Source: Pyrinomonadaceae bacterium
GTDB lineage: Bacteria; Acidobacteriota; Blastocatellia; Pyrinomonadales; Pyrinomonadaceae
Reading direction: 5' to 3'
DNA: 64,000 nucleotides
Assembly: GCA_021228405.1 (NCBI GenBank)
Contig: JAJQRF010000009.1
Location: 1 to 64,000, forward strand
The translations under genes were made by a program, and so were the position numbers. Shown here piece after piece: positions 24,246-33,511 of this stretch; position 1 is the stretch's first letter, and each line of letters opens with the position of its first letter. The notes beneath the pieces are model-generated. The model saw only the letters and a list, made by a program, of their open reading frames with translations, was not told the DNA's origin and made no database searches.

Positions 24246-25454
24246 ATGCAGATTCTTTCGATACCCGAAAAACTTGAGGCAAAGCACGTCGAAATCGTCG
24301 AAGGCGAACATCTGATCGGCGAATTCGTCGGCGACGAAACGGGCGCGACGCTGGTAGTTTTCGGAAGCGTTCACGGCAACGAAGCGGCGGGCGCACTGGC
24401 TTTGCAAAAAATAGCGAAACGTTTGCCGGCGTTTCAAAAAAAACTGCACGGACGCGTTTATTTTCTTGCCGGAAATACTCGCGCGGTAAAGCAAAGCGTG
24501 CGGTTTATCGATTCCGATCTGAACCGTCATTGGACGCTCGAAAACATCAAACATAACAGCCCGAATTCGCACATCACCACGAAACGCGCCGAAGACCTCG
24601 AACAAACCGAAATTTTAATTCTGCTCGAAAAAATCCTGAAATCTGCGAAAGATGAAGTTTACGCGCTCGATCTTCATTCGACTTCCGCCGCCGGAGTTCC
24701 GTTTGCAACGGTCGGCGATACGCTTCGCAATCGTGATTTCGCGCAAAAGTTTCCGATCACGATTCTGCTCGGAATCGAAGAGCAACTCGACGGCACGATT
24801 CTCGAATATCTCAACAACACGGGTGCGGTCACGCTCGGCTACGAAGGCGGACAGCATTTTGCCGACAGCACGATCGCAGCGCACGAAGCACTCGTTTGGC
24901 TTGCACTCGTCAATTCGGGAATTCTGGCGAAGGAAGATTTGCCCGGTTTTGAGAAACACACGGAAGTTTTGCGCAGAGCGACGGGAAAACCGCGCATCGT
25001 CGAAATCCGCTACCGTCACGCGATCACCGAATCCGACAACTTTAAAATGGAACTCGGTTTCGAGAATTTTCAGCCCGTTAAACGCGGTGAGCTTTTGGCT
25101 TACGACCGCAAAGGCGCGATCAAATCGGCTGAAAAAGGCTTGATCCTGATGCCTCTTTATCAAACTTTGGGCGAAGACGGATTTTTTACGGGCAGGGAAG
25201 TTGCGCCGTTTTGGTTAAAGCTTTCGGGATTTTTACGGCGTTGGAAGATCGGAAATCTGATGCGGTTTTTACCGGGCGTGAAAAGGTCGGAATTCGACGC
25301 GGAAACTTTTGAGATCAATACAAAAATCGCACGGATTTTCCCGTTGCAGATTTTTCACCTTCTGGGCTTTCGCAAAAGACGTTGGCGCGGAAACAAGCTC
25401 GTCGTCAGCCGCCGCCGATTCGACACCGAAAGCCCGTTTGTAAAAAAGATTTAG
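24246..25454 (+). CDS. succinylglutamate desuccinylase/aspartoacylase family zinc hydrolase
   Basis: M14-like zinc hydrolase of 402 aa. Zinc ligands: His43 and Glu46 in GSVHGNEAAG and a later His in YALDLHSTSAAG. The catalytic Glu is probably in VTLGYEGGQHF, and FIDSDLNRHW carries the conserved Asn-Arg. The family removes acyl groups from N-acyl amino acids or cuts related amides; the substrate here is unknown. The C-terminal about 120 residues are an extra domain rich in basic residues. Single gene. Confidence 0.88.
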   Translation: MQILSIPEKLEAKHVEIVEGEHLIGEFVGDETGATLVVFGSVHGNEAAGALALQKIAKRLPAFQKKLHGRVYFLAGNTRAVKQSVRFIDSDLNRHWTLENIKHNSPNSHITTKRAEDLEQTEILILLEKILKSAKDEVYALDLHSTSAAGVPFATVGDTLRNRDFAQKFPITILLGIEEQLDGTILEYLNNTGAVTLGYEGGQHFADSTIAAHEALVWLALVNSGILAKEDLPGFEKHTEVLRRATGKPRIVEIRYRHAITESDNFKMELGFENFQPVKRGELLAYDRKGAIKSAEKGLILMPLYQTLGEDGFFTGREVAPFWLKLSGFLRRWKIGNLMRFLPGVKRSEFDAETFEINTKIARIFPLQIFHLLGFRKRRWRGNKLVVSRRRFDTESPFVKKI

Positions 25455-25486
25455 TGTGCGAAAGGAACGAAAACAGATCGATTTTA

Positions 25487-25705
25487 CTATTCAAGATCGA
25501 TCAATTGGTCTTCGATCATTGCCAGTTCCTTACGTAAATTGGCTTCCATCGTGACCGCAACTTCGTTTTGTTCGACCTGAATCGCCTGTTCATCCGCGTC
25601 GGGGTCGAGTTCCAATTGTAGATCGTTGTTGACGCGGTTCAAAAGGGCGTTGATTTCATCGCGCCGACGCTCCAATTGCTCTTTAGTTTGTTTAATTTCT
25701 GGCAT
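25487..25705 (-). CDS. small acidic coiled-coil hypothetical protein
   Basis: Protein of 72 aa, highly charged and predicted almost fully helical (heptad-like pattern in KEQLERRRDEINALLNRVNN). No known domain. A good ribosome binding site (GAGGAAAT) precedes the ATG. Divergent from the GCS2-CBS gene, sharing a short promoter region of under 90 bp. Confidence 0.65.
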   Translation of the reverse strand: MPEIKQTKEQLERRRDEINALLNRVNNDLQLELDPDADEQAIQVEQNEVAVTMEANLRKELAMIEDQLIDLE

Positions 25706-25792
25706 ATAATTTCCTCAGTTCACTTTATATTTTATACCAGATATATCCCAAAAGTTTTGTGAAAAACGAATAAATTCGTTGAGGTGATTAAG

Positions 25793-27715
25793 ATGGGCGA
25801 GAAAAATGTTTCAACGCAAAAGGATGAAAGCCTGATGCGGCAATTTACGAAAGCCGTTTTGAACGATTTGCAGGCACTCGAACAAATGATTGCCGACGGT
25901 TTGATGGAAGAAGGCGTTTTGCGTATCGGTGCCGAACAGGAAATGTTTTTGATCGATTCGGCGATGCACCCCGCGCCGCTCGCCATGGAAATTATGGATG
26001 CGGCGAACGATAAACGTCTGACGACCGAGATCGGGCGTTTTAACCTCGAAGCAAATCTGACACCGCTCGATTTTACGGGAGATTGTTTGAGAAAACTCGA
26101 ATCCGAACTCAACGAAATAATCGGAATCGTGAAAAAAAACGCCGATGATTTTAATGCCGATGCCGTTTTGTGCGGAATCTTGCCGACCATTCAGCAATCC
26201 GATCTGGTCGAGAAAAATCTTACGCCGAGTCCGCGTTATTCGGAAATGAACCGCATCATCACCGAGCTTCACGGCGAGGATCGCGTCGTTCACATCAAAG
26301 GTCTGGACGAATTGCGGCTTCATCTTCACGATACTTTCGTCGAATTTTGCAACACGAGTTTTCAAATCCATTTGCAGGTCGGAATGCGCGATTTCGTTAA
26401 GTATTACAATTGGGCGCAAGCCGTCACCGCGCCATTGCTGGCGGTTGCAGTCAATTCTCCGATTCTTTTGGGTCGCCGTTTGTGGCACGAATCGCGGCTC
26501 GCGCTTTTTCAAGGCGCGGTTGACGAGCGTTCGCCGACGCAACAGGAACGAAGCCGCCAGCCGCGCGTCACTTTCGGCAGAGATTGGCTGAAAGATTCGG
26601 TGCTCGAAATTTTTCACGAAGACGTTGCGCGTTTTCGCATAATTTTGACGCGGGAATTGGAGGAAAATTCGCTCGAAAGTTTGTCGCAGGGAAAAATTCC
26701 CGCGCTCGACGCGTGGCGGATGCACAACGGGACGATCTGGCGTTGGAATCGCGCCTGTTACGGCGTAATGAACAATAAACCGAGCTTGCGCATCGAAGCC
26801 CGATTTCTGCCGTCGGGTCCGACCGTTGCGGACGAAATAGCAAATTCGGCATTTTTTCTCGGTTTAATGATCGCTCTGCCGCAGGAATTCGGCGACGTGA
26901 CGAAAAGAATGAATTTCGACGACGCGAAAACGAACTTTTTCAGCGCGGGGCGGAACGGTTTGCGTTCGCAGTTGATCTGGCTCGACGGCAAAACCTACCC
27001 AACTCAGGAATTAGTCCTGCAAGAACTTCTGCCACTTGCACGGAAAGGTTTGAGCGCGGTAAATATCGACGCGGAAGACATCGACAAATATCTGGAAATT
27101 CTGGAAAAACGCGTTTCCCACGATAAAACCGGGGCGCAATGGATGCTCGATTCGCTTGCCGCGATGGATAAAACCGCCAAGCCGAACGTGCGTTTGCGGA
27201 CGCTCGTTTCCGCGATGAAGAAAAATCAGAACGACGGAAAATGCCTGAATGATTGGGATTTGGCGCAGATCGAAGAGAAATCGGATTGGGTCGATAATTA
27301 CCGCACAGTCGAGCAATTTATGACGCGCGATCTTTTTACGGTTCGTCCCGAAGACGCGATCGAACTGGCGACGAATTTGATGGATTGGAAACACGTCCGT
27401 CACGTTCCGGTCGAAGACGACGCGGGAAATCTGATCGGAATAATTTCACACCGCGATCTTTTGCAGGTTTTTTCGCTTAATTTGCCGAAAAACAATGAAG
27501 AAATCGTCGTGAAAAACGTGATGCGGAAAAACCTCGTCACGATCAGTCCCGAAACCCCGACGCTCGAAGCACTCAACCTGATGCGTGAAAAAAATATCGG
27601 TTGTTTACCTGTTGTAAAAGATAATAAATTGATTGGTTTAATCACCGCGCACGATTTTTTGACGGTTTCGACGAAACTACTCGAAGAACGTTTGAAAGAA
27701 CAAACAAAAATCTAG
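25793..27715 (+). CDS. glutamate-cysteine ligase family 2 protein fused to tandem CBS domains
   Basis: Protein of about 640 aa. The N-terminal two thirds (about 30-440) is a GCS2-type ligase domain with GAEQEMFLID, TEIGRFNLEANLTP, an ATP-grasp-like NTSFQIHLQV and LRIEARFLPSGPT. Family members make gamma-glutamylcysteine or related gamma-glutamyl products from ATP. The C-terminus (about 505-630) has two CBS motifs, FMTRDLFTVRPEDAIELATN and VMRKNLVTISPETPTLEALN, a Bateman module that would sense adenine nucleotides. Start 25793 has GAGGTG just before it; an upstream GTG at 25784 overlaps that site. Product not proven; could be a carboxylate-amine ligase. Confidence 0.87.
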   Translation: MGEKNVSTQKDESLMRQFTKAVLNDLQALEQMIADGLMEEGVLRIGAEQEMFLIDSAMHPAPLAMEIMDAANDKRLTTEIGRFNLEANLTPLDFTGDCLRKLESELNEIIGIVKKNADDFNADAVLCGILPTIQQSDLVEKNLTPSPRYSEMNRIITELHGEDRVVHIKGLDELRLHLHDTFVEFCNTSFQIHLQVGMRDFVKYYNWAQAVTAPLLAVAVNSPILLGRRLWHESRLALFQGAVDERSPTQQERSRQPRVTFGRDWLKDSVLEIFHEDVARFRIILTRELEENSLESLSQGKIPALDAWRMHNGTIWRWNRACYGVMNNKPSLRIEARFLPSGPTVADEIANSAFFLGLMIALPQEFGDVTKRMNFDDAKTNFFSAGRNGLRSQLIWLDGKTYPTQELVLQELLPLARKGLSAVNIDAEDIDKYLEILEKRVSHDKTGAQWMLDSLAAMDKTAKPNVRLRTLVSAMKKNQNDGKCLNDWDLAQIEEKSDWVDNYRTVEQFMTRDLFTVRPEDAIELATNLMDWKHVRHVPVEDDAGNLIGIISHRDLLQVFSLNLPKNNEEIVVKNVMRKNLVTISPETPTLEALNLMREKNIGCLPVVKDNKLIGLITAHDFLTVSTKLLEERLKEQTKI

Positions 27716-27762
27716 CGTTTCATCAGAAAAAAACTGCATTTCATCACGCAACTATTGTCGAA

Positions 27763-28893
27763 ATGCCGAAAAAGGGTTTGAATAAACAAATGATAAATGA
27801 GCCGAAGTTAAGCGGAAAATGGGTGAAATGGCTTGGCATCTGGACGGTTTGGACATTGTTCGGAGTCTTTTTCGCGAGCCAGTTCGCGCTTCAAAATCAG
27901 CTTTCAAAAAATCCCGTTCCGTTCTGGAAAATTCTCTCGTGGCAGATGGTTTCGGGCTATGTCTGGTTCGGCTTAAGCCCGTTGATCTTGTATCTGGCGC
28001 GAAAATTCCCGTTTGAAGCCGGCAAATGGCAGAAATCGCTGACGATCCATTTTTCCGCGAGCTTGCTCATCGCGTTTTTTCAGCAAGCGATCGACACTTT
28101 TCTGCTGACCAAACTCGGTTATCCGCCGAACCGCGAATTTGCCAATTTTCTCGAAGCATATAAATTTTTCGTTTATATCAATCTGCATCTGAGTATTTTG
28201 ATCTATTGGGGCGTGGTCGGCATCAAATCGGCTTACAGCTATTACCAGAAATACCGCGAACGCGAATTGCAAACTTCACAACTCGAAGCGCGGCTTGCCA
28301 CTTCGCGTCTGCAAGTTTTAAAGATGCAGCTTCATCCGCACTTTCTTTTCAATACTTTAAATGCAATTTCCGAACTCATTTACAAAGACGCGGAAGCCGC
28401 CGAAAGAATGCTCGGCGATCTTTCGGATTTACTGCGGATGTCGTTTGAGAAACTGGAAATTCAGGAAATTTCACTGAAACAGGAACTCGAATTTTTGAAA
28501 AAATATCTTGAGATCGAACAGATGCGTTTTCAAGACCGTTTAAAGGTTGAAATGAACATCGCGCCCGAAACTTTGGATGCGAAAGTGCCGAATATGATTC
28601 TCCAACCACTCGTCGAAAATGCGATCAAACACGGACTCGCGCCGCGCATCGAAGGCGGAAAGATCGAGATCGGCGCGATTAGAAATAACGGAAGTTTGAA
28701 TTTGAGCGTGAGCGACGACGGAATCGGCATTTCGTCTGCCGGGCTTGAAAATCTGGCGGAAGGTGTCGGGCTTTCAAACACGAAAAAGCGTCTGAAACAT
28801 CTTTACGGCGAAGCTCATAAATTCGTTCTAGCCGCCGAAAATAAAGGATTTCAGGTAAATCTGACGATTCCGTTCAAGGAAATTGAAACATAA
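27763..28893 (+). CDS. LytS/YehU-type sensor histidine kinase
   Basis: Membrane histidine kinase of 376 aa. Four membrane helices in the N-terminal 155 residues, a short coiled coil, then the His_kinase domain with MQLHPHFLFNTLNAISELI (phospho-His about 193) and the ATPase domain with NAIKHGL (N-box) and GIGI/VGLSNTKKRL (G-box). Its partner response regulator is the next gene on the strand. Start codon at 27763 or 27790 (MINEPKL) cannot be decided from ribosome binding sites. Signals are unknown. Confidence 0.9.
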   Translation: MPKKGLNKQMINEPKLSGKWVKWLGIWTVWTLFGVFFASQFALQNQLSKNPVPFWKILSWQMVSGYVWFGLSPLILYLARKFPFEAGKWQKSLTIHFSASLLIAFFQQAIDTFLLTKLGYPPNREFANFLEAYKFFVYINLHLSILIYWGVVGIKSAYSYYQKYRERELQTSQLEARLATSRLQVLKMQLHPHFLFNTLNAISELIYKDAEAAERMLGDLSDLLRMSFEKLEIQEISLKQELEFLKKYLEIEQMRFQDRLKVEMNIAPETLDAKVPNMILQPLVENAIKHGLAPRIEGGKIEIGAIRNNGSLNLSVSDDGIGISSAGLENLAEGVGLSNTKKRLKHLYGEAHKFVLAAENKGFQVNLTIPFKEIET

Positions 28894-28897
28894 GATA

Positions 28898-29005
28898 TTT
28901 GCCTGCTAAAGAAACGAAAGAAACGAAAAAAGAGAAAATAGTTAGTCGTCAGTAGAAAAATGAACAATCAATCGGCTTTCGTTTTTTTCGTTTCTTTAGC
29001 AGGCA
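28898..29005. repeat. long imperfect hairpin H2 between kinase and regulator genes
   Basis: Left arm TTTGCCTGCTAAAGAAACG near 28898 pairs with CGTTTCTTTAGCAGGCA (ends 29005). It lies between the kinase stop and the regulator ATG at 29015, and its right arm includes the only purine-rich stretch (AGGCAG) before that ATG, so it could hide the ribosome binding site. Related to H1 and H5. Confidence 0.8.
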
Positions 29006-29014
29006 GAAAAATAA

Positions 29015-29782
29015 ATGAAAATAAAAACTCTCATTGTTGACGACGAACCTCTGGCGCGTGACCGCGTGAGGCGATTTTTGCGTGATGAAACGGAGATCGA
29101 GGTCGTCGGCGAATGCGGAAACGGCGCGGAAGCGATCAAATTTATCAAAGAAGTAAAGCCCGAACTCGTCTTTCTCGACATTCAAATGCCCGAAAAAAAC
29201 GGTTTCGATGTCATCAAATCGCTCGATGCGAAAACGATCCCGACGATAATTTTCGTGACGGCTTACGATCAATACGCGCTTCAGGCGTTCGATGCTTCCG
29301 CGCTCGATTATCTGCTCAAACCTTTTAACCGCGAGCGTTTTCATCGCGCCGTCGTGCGTGCGCGTGAACATATCGAAAACAAAAAACGCGGAAATCTGGA
29401 CGAAAGAATCGCGTCGCTCATCGCCGATCTGAAAACCGGGAAAAAATATCTGGAAAGATTGGTCGTCAAATCGGTCGGTCGCGTTTTCTTTCTCAAAATC
29501 GATGAAATAGACTGGATCGAAGCCGCCGGAAATTATCTGAAACTCCACGTCGGTCGCGAATCGCATCTGATCCGCGAAACGATGAATGCGATCGAAGCAA
29601 AGCTGAATCCCGACAGATTTTTGCGGATTCACCGCTCGACCATCGTTAATATCGACCGCATCAAAGAGCTTCACCCGATGTTCAGCGGCGATTACGACGT
29701 GGTTTTGCAAAACGGCACGAAGATCACCCTGAGCCGCAATTACCGCGAACGGTTTCTCGAACTTTTTGAAAATCAAAACTAA
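29015..29782 (+). CDS. LytTR response regulator
   Basis: Response regulator of 255 aa. CheY-like receiver (1-120) with DDE at 9-11, phosphorylation site Asp55 in VFLDIQMP, and Lys near 108 in KPFNRERF. The C-terminal LytTR DNA-binding domain (about 150-252) has VGRVFFLKIDEIDWIEAAGN, FLRIHRSTIVN and the end ITLSRNYRERF. It should act with the LytS-type kinase encoded directly upstream. The two genes are separated by hairpin H2. Confidence 0.92.
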   Translation: MKIKTLIVDDEPLARDRVRRFLRDETEIEVVGECGNGAEAIKFIKEVKPELVFLDIQMPEKNGFDVIKSLDAKTIPTIIFVTAYDQYALQAFDASALDYLLKPFNRERFHRAVVRAREHIENKKRGNLDERIASLIADLKTGKKYLERLVVKSVGRVFFLKIDEIDWIEAAGNYLKLHVGRESHLIRETMNAIEAKLNPDRFLRIHRSTIVNIDRIKELHPMFSGDYDVVLQNGTKITLSRNYRERFLELFENQN

Positions 29783-29786
29783 GAAA

Positions 29787-29878
29787 TTTGCTCACGAAAC
29801 ACACGAAAGAAACGAAAATAAAGCAAAGAACAAAATATTTTTTTCTTTTTCTTAATTTTCTTATGTTTCGTGGGCAAA
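29787..29878. repeat. long imperfect hairpin H3
   Basis: TTTGCTCACGAAACACACG near 29787 pairs with TTCTTATGTTTCGTGGGCAAA ending at 29878. It begins 5 bp after the regulator stop codon and is a relative of H1, H2 and H5, probably structuring the 3' end of the kinase-regulator mRNA. Confidence 0.8.
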
Positions 29879-29995
29879 CTATATTTTCAAACCATTCATC
29901 ACGTTTGTTTTCATCTCATCACAAAACCCTTTTCTCTTTTCTTTAAATAAATAAAAATTCCAATTGTTATCCAATTCATACAATTCGGAGTTTTT

Positions 29996-31003
29996 ATGTC
30001 AAAAAGAGCAAAATTCAACGTCGCATTTATAATCGTATTTTCTATCGTTATTGCCTGGAAAAATTACATCATCGTCATCGGTCAGACGCAGAAAACGGTG
30101 CTCGTCGCGCTCAATAAAGACGACGCGACACTGGCGATCATCGACCCGAAGGAAATGAAAATAATCGGAAAAGTTCCGACAGGCGATTCGCCGCACGAAG
30201 TCGTGCTTTCGGCGGACGGGAAAACGGCGTTTGTTGCCAATTACGGCGCGCAAACGCCCGGAAGCTCGCTTTCCGTCATCGATATTGAAACGAAGAAAGA
30301 ACTTCGCCGCGTCGATCTTTCGCCGCTGATGCGTCCGCACGGACTTCAGGAAATCGGCGGAAAAATCTATTTCACGGCGGAAACGAACCGTGCGATCGCG
30401 CGTTACGATCCGGCGGCGAATAAAGTCGATTGGCTGATGGGAACAGGACAAAACGCTTCGCATATGATCGTCGGAACATCCGATCAGAAAAGGTTTTATA
30501 CGGCGAACATCGGTTCGGATTCGGTGACGGCTTTCGAGTTTGGAAAGATTCCGCCCGCGCAATCGAAAGTCACGCATATCGCCGTCGGCAAACAGCCCGA
30601 AGCGATTGATCTTGCGCCCGACGGCAAAGAAGTTTGGGTCGGACTGAATGCCGAAAACGCGATCGACATTATCGACACGGCGGCAAATAAAACCATCGAA
30701 AAAATAAAACTCGGTGAGCGTCCGTATCGTATAAAGTTTACGCCCGACGGAAAAACCGTCGTCGCGACGATGCCGAACGCGAAAGAGTTGATTCTATTTG
30801 ACGCGGCGACGCGCAAGGAAACAAAGCGCATCAAACTCGAAAGTTTTCCGCTCGGAATCGTTTTTTCAAAAGACGGAAAAACCGCTTTCGTATCGGTCGT
30901 TCAGAATGATTTTGTGCTGAAGATCGATCTGGAAAAATCGGAAATTACGGGCAAACTCGAAACGGGAAAAGTTCCTGACGGAATCGCCGTGGCGGGAGTT
31001 TAG
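29996..31003 (+). CDS. YVTN beta-propeller repeat protein (YncE-like)
   Basis: Exported protein of 335 aa. N-terminal signal/anchor (about 7-27), then seven-blade YVTN/YncE-type repeats: LVALNKDDATLAIIDPKEMK, GDSPHEVVLSADGKTAFVAN, GKQPEAIDLAPDGKEVWVGL, GERPYRIKFTPDGKTVVATM and FPLGIVFSKDGKTAFVSV. Such beta-propellers bind ligands or proteins in the periplasm; the role here is not known. A CGGAG ribosome binding site lies 5 bp before ATG 29996. Starts after hairpin H3 and ends before H4. Confidence 0.85.
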   Translation: MSKRAKFNVAFIIVFSIVIAWKNYIIVIGQTQKTVLVALNKDDATLAIIDPKEMKIIGKVPTGDSPHEVVLSADGKTAFVANYGAQTPGSSLSVIDIETKKELRRVDLSPLMRPHGLQEIGGKIYFTAETNRAIARYDPAANKVDWLMGTGQNASHMIVGTSDQKRFYTANIGSDSVTAFEFGKIPPAQSKVTHIAVGKQPEAIDLAPDGKEVWVGLNAENAIDIIDTAANKTIEKIKLGERPYRIKFTPDGKTVVATMPNAKELILFDAATRKETKRIKLESFPLGIVFSKDGKTAFVSVVQNDFVLKIDLEKSEITGKLETGKVPDGIAVAGV

Positions 31004-31013
31004 AAAAATAATT

Positions 31014-31089
31014 TACCTGCGAAAAGAGCAAAAGAAACGAGAAATAATTTGTTTTTTCGCTTCGTCGATTTAGTTTTCTTTGCAGACGC
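31014..31089. repeat. degenerate long hairpin H4
   Basis: CCTGCGAAAAGAGCAAAAG near 31014 and TAGTTTTCTTTGCAGACGC near 31070 are imperfect reverse complements. Placed right after a stop codon, like the other members of the family, but more degraded. Confidence 0.55.
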
Positions 31090-31113
31090 GGTTACTCCAA
31101 AAAATATCAAAAT

Positions 31114-31608
31114 ATGAAAAAAATTATTACTGCGACCATTTTAACTTTATCGTTTACTTTGCTGGCTTTCGGACAAAAAGACGCTGACAAAACAGCGGCT
31201 GAAAACGTGATAAACACGATGTTTACCGAAATGGCAAATCACAATCCCGACGCGATCAAAGCCGTTTATATGCCCGAGGCTCTGCTTGTCGCGCTCATCA
31301 AAAACAAGGAAGGAAAAACCGTCACGCGCTTTTTGACGGGTGAAACCTTTTCCAAAGGTTTTGCGGTCAGGAAAAACGAGTTGAAGGAAGATATGTATGA
31401 GATGAAAACCGAAGTTTTCGGCGACCTTGCGCTCGTTCACGGCAGATACGTTTTCTTTATTGACGGTAAAATTTCGCATTGCGGCGTAAATGCGTTTCAT
31501 CTTGTCCGCACCGACGCGGGCTGGAAGATCGGCGGCGCGTCTTCGACCATCGAGCCGAACGGATGCACTGCCAAAGAAAAGAAACGCAAGGTCGAAAACG
31601 CAAAATAG
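31114..31608 (+). CDS. exported NTF2-like (SnoaL/DUF4440-type) protein
   Basis: Protein of 164 aa with a signal peptide (1-20) and one NTF2-like domain (about 25-150). The motif KISHCGVNAFHLVRTDAGWK is shared with the protein encoded at 34924, as is a Cys near the end (EPNGC). These two conserved Cys could form a disulfide in the periplasm. NTF2-like folds bind small ligands; no enzymatic function can be named. First gene of an exported hydrolase island. Confidence 0.8.
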   Translation: MKKIITATILTLSFTLLAFGQKDADKTAAENVINTMFTEMANHNPDAIKAVYMPEALLVALIKNKEGKTVTRFLTGETFSKGFAVRKNELKEDMYEMKTEVFGDLALVHGRYVFFIDGKISHCGVNAFHLVRTDAGWKIGGASSTIEPNGCTAKEKKRKVENAK

Positions 31609-31667
31609 CAAAGAATTTTGATGAAGATTTTTAATGTCATTTTCTTGTAAATAATCAGGAGTCATAA

Positions 31668-33308
31668 ATGTTACTAAAAAGAATTTTAAGTGCGGGTTTA
31701 CTTTATACGATCTTACTTTCGGGCGTTGCCTTCGGACAGACAGCCGCGCCGAAAGTTTACGAAGCCCCGAAGGAAACGATCGATAAGATCAGGCAAGAAG
31801 GATTGCAAAGATCGCAGGTGATGCAGACGCTTTCATATCTGACGGACGTGATCGGCGGCAGGTTGACGAATTCGCCGAATATGAAACGCGCCAACGAATG
31901 GACGCGCGACGAAATGAAAAAATGGGGAATGCAGAACGCAAAACTTGAAGCCTGGGGACCGTTCGGACGCGGCTGGTCGCTGAAAAGTTTTTCGGCAGAA
32001 GTAAATTCGCCGCAATTAATTCCCGTGATCGCTTACCCGAAAGCCTGGTCGCCTTCGACGAAAGGCGCGGTTACGAGCGAAGTCGTTTTGTTTGAAGCGA
32101 AAACCGATGCCGATTTTGAAAAATACAGGGGCAGGTTAAAAGGAAAGATCGTGCTTGTTTCAGGCATCAGACCGCTCAAGGCGCAGGAAAATCCTTTGTC
32201 GAAACGTCATTCGGAAAGTGATCTGGAAAAGATGGCGAGTGCGCCCGCACCGGATAATTCCAACTCGAACCAGTTTTCGCCCGATGCTATCAAAAACATT
32301 CTGAATTATTTCAATAAACAGGCTCGTCAGATGAAATTTTTGATGGATGAAGGCGCGGCGGTAATGATCGACAGCAGTTCGCAGGGAAGCGGCGGAACGA
32401 TCTTTGTTCAGGGCGCGAGTCTTGCCATCGAGCTTTCGCCTAACCTCAAAACTATCGAAGACCTTTTCAACGATGCCGGTTTTCAGCCTCAGCGCAAAGG
32501 CGCGGAAGCGAATATGATGCCGCAGGTAACGCTGGCAACCGAAGATTACAATCGTATTGCGAGAATGATAAAACTCGGCGAAAAGCCGACGATGACCGTT
32601 AACGTTCAGGTTCAGTATCACGATGATGATTTGATGGGATATAACACGGTTGCCGAAATTCCGGGAACCGATCCGAACTTAAAGGATGAAGTCGTGATGC
32701 TCGGCGGGCATCTCGATTCATGGCATTCTTCCACGGGTGCAACCGACAACGCCGCGGGTTGTGCGGTCGCGATGGAAGCCGCGCGAATTTTGATCGCGTC
32801 AGGTCTGAAACCGCGCCGCACGATCCGCGTTGCGCTCTGGTCGGGCGAAGAGCAAGGACTTTACGGCTCGACCTATTATGTCAAACAGCATCTCGGCGAA
32901 ATGAAAGACGGAAAGCTCGTCAAGGGCGCGGATTATGACAAGATTTCCGCTTATTACAATCTCGACAACGGAACGGGCAGAATTCGCGGCGTTTATTTGC
33001 AGGGAAATGCAGCGGTCAAACCTTTCTTCGAGACGTGGCTGAAACCTTTTTCCGATTTCGAAGCAAAAACCCTGACGCTTTCAAATACGGGCGGAACCGA
33101 TCATTTATCATTCGATGCCATCGGAATTCCGGGGTTTCAGTTCATTCAGGACGAGATCGAATACGACACGCGCACGCATCATTCAAATCAGGACAATTAC
33201 GACCGTATCCAAGCCGAAGATATGAAACAAGCGGCAACCATTATGGCGGCGTTTGTCTATCAAACCGCAATGATGGATGAAAAACTTCCACGCAAAGCGG
33301 TGAAATAA
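31668..33308 (+). CDS. exported M28 family zinc aminopeptidase
   Basis: Protein of 546 aa with a signal peptide (1-23), a PA-like insert (about 135-250) and an M28 catalytic domain. Two-zinc site residues: His348 and Asp350 in GGHLDSW, Asp360 in GATDNAAG, Glu394/395 in WSGEEQG, and a His in THHSNQDNYD near 505. Family members release amino acids from peptides outside the cytoplasm. Likely works with the neighbouring amidohydrolase and M20 enzymes in peptide or amide scavenging. A terminator follows at 33325. Confidence 0.92.
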   Translation: MLLKRILSAGLLYTILLSGVAFGQTAAPKVYEAPKETIDKIRQEGLQRSQVMQTLSYLTDVIGGRLTNSPNMKRANEWTRDEMKKWGMQNAKLEAWGPFGRGWSLKSFSAEVNSPQLIPVIAYPKAWSPSTKGAVTSEVVLFEAKTDADFEKYRGRLKGKIVLVSGIRPLKAQENPLSKRHSESDLEKMASAPAPDNSNSNQFSPDAIKNILNYFNKQARQMKFLMDEGAAVMIDSSSQGSGGTIFVQGASLAIELSPNLKTIEDLFNDAGFQPQRKGAEANMMPQVTLATEDYNRIARMIKLGEKPTMTVNVQVQYHDDDLMGYNTVAEIPGTDPNLKDEVVMLGGHLDSWHSSTGATDNAAGCAVAMEAARILIASGLKPRRTIRVALWSGEEQGLYGSTYYVKQHLGEMKDGKLVKGADYDKISAYYNLDNGTGRIRGVYLQGNAAVKPFFETWLKPFSDFEAKTLTLSNTGGTDHLSFDAIGIPGFQFIQDEIEYDTRTHHSNQDNYDRIQAEDMKQAATIMAAFVYQTAMMDEKLPRKAVK

Positions 33309-33324
33309 TTTAATTTCGAGATAG

Positions 33325-33372
33325 AAGAAAGCAGACGGACATTTTTCAAAATATCCGTCTGCTTTCTTTTTG
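33325..33372 (+). terminator. terminator after the M28 peptidase gene
   Basis: Stem GAAAGCAGACGGA / TCCGTCTGCTTTC followed by a T-run, 18 bp after the stop. Confidence 0.85.
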
Positions 33373-33511
33373 AACTGTGTCACTAAACAGATTTTCACTC
33401 GTTTTCAGCGTCTCGAACCTCACTTTTTACGCCTTATCACAAAGACATTGCCGTTTATATAGAAAATGACCGAAAATTGCTTTCAGTCATTTTCGAGGAA
33501 GGAATAAAGCT

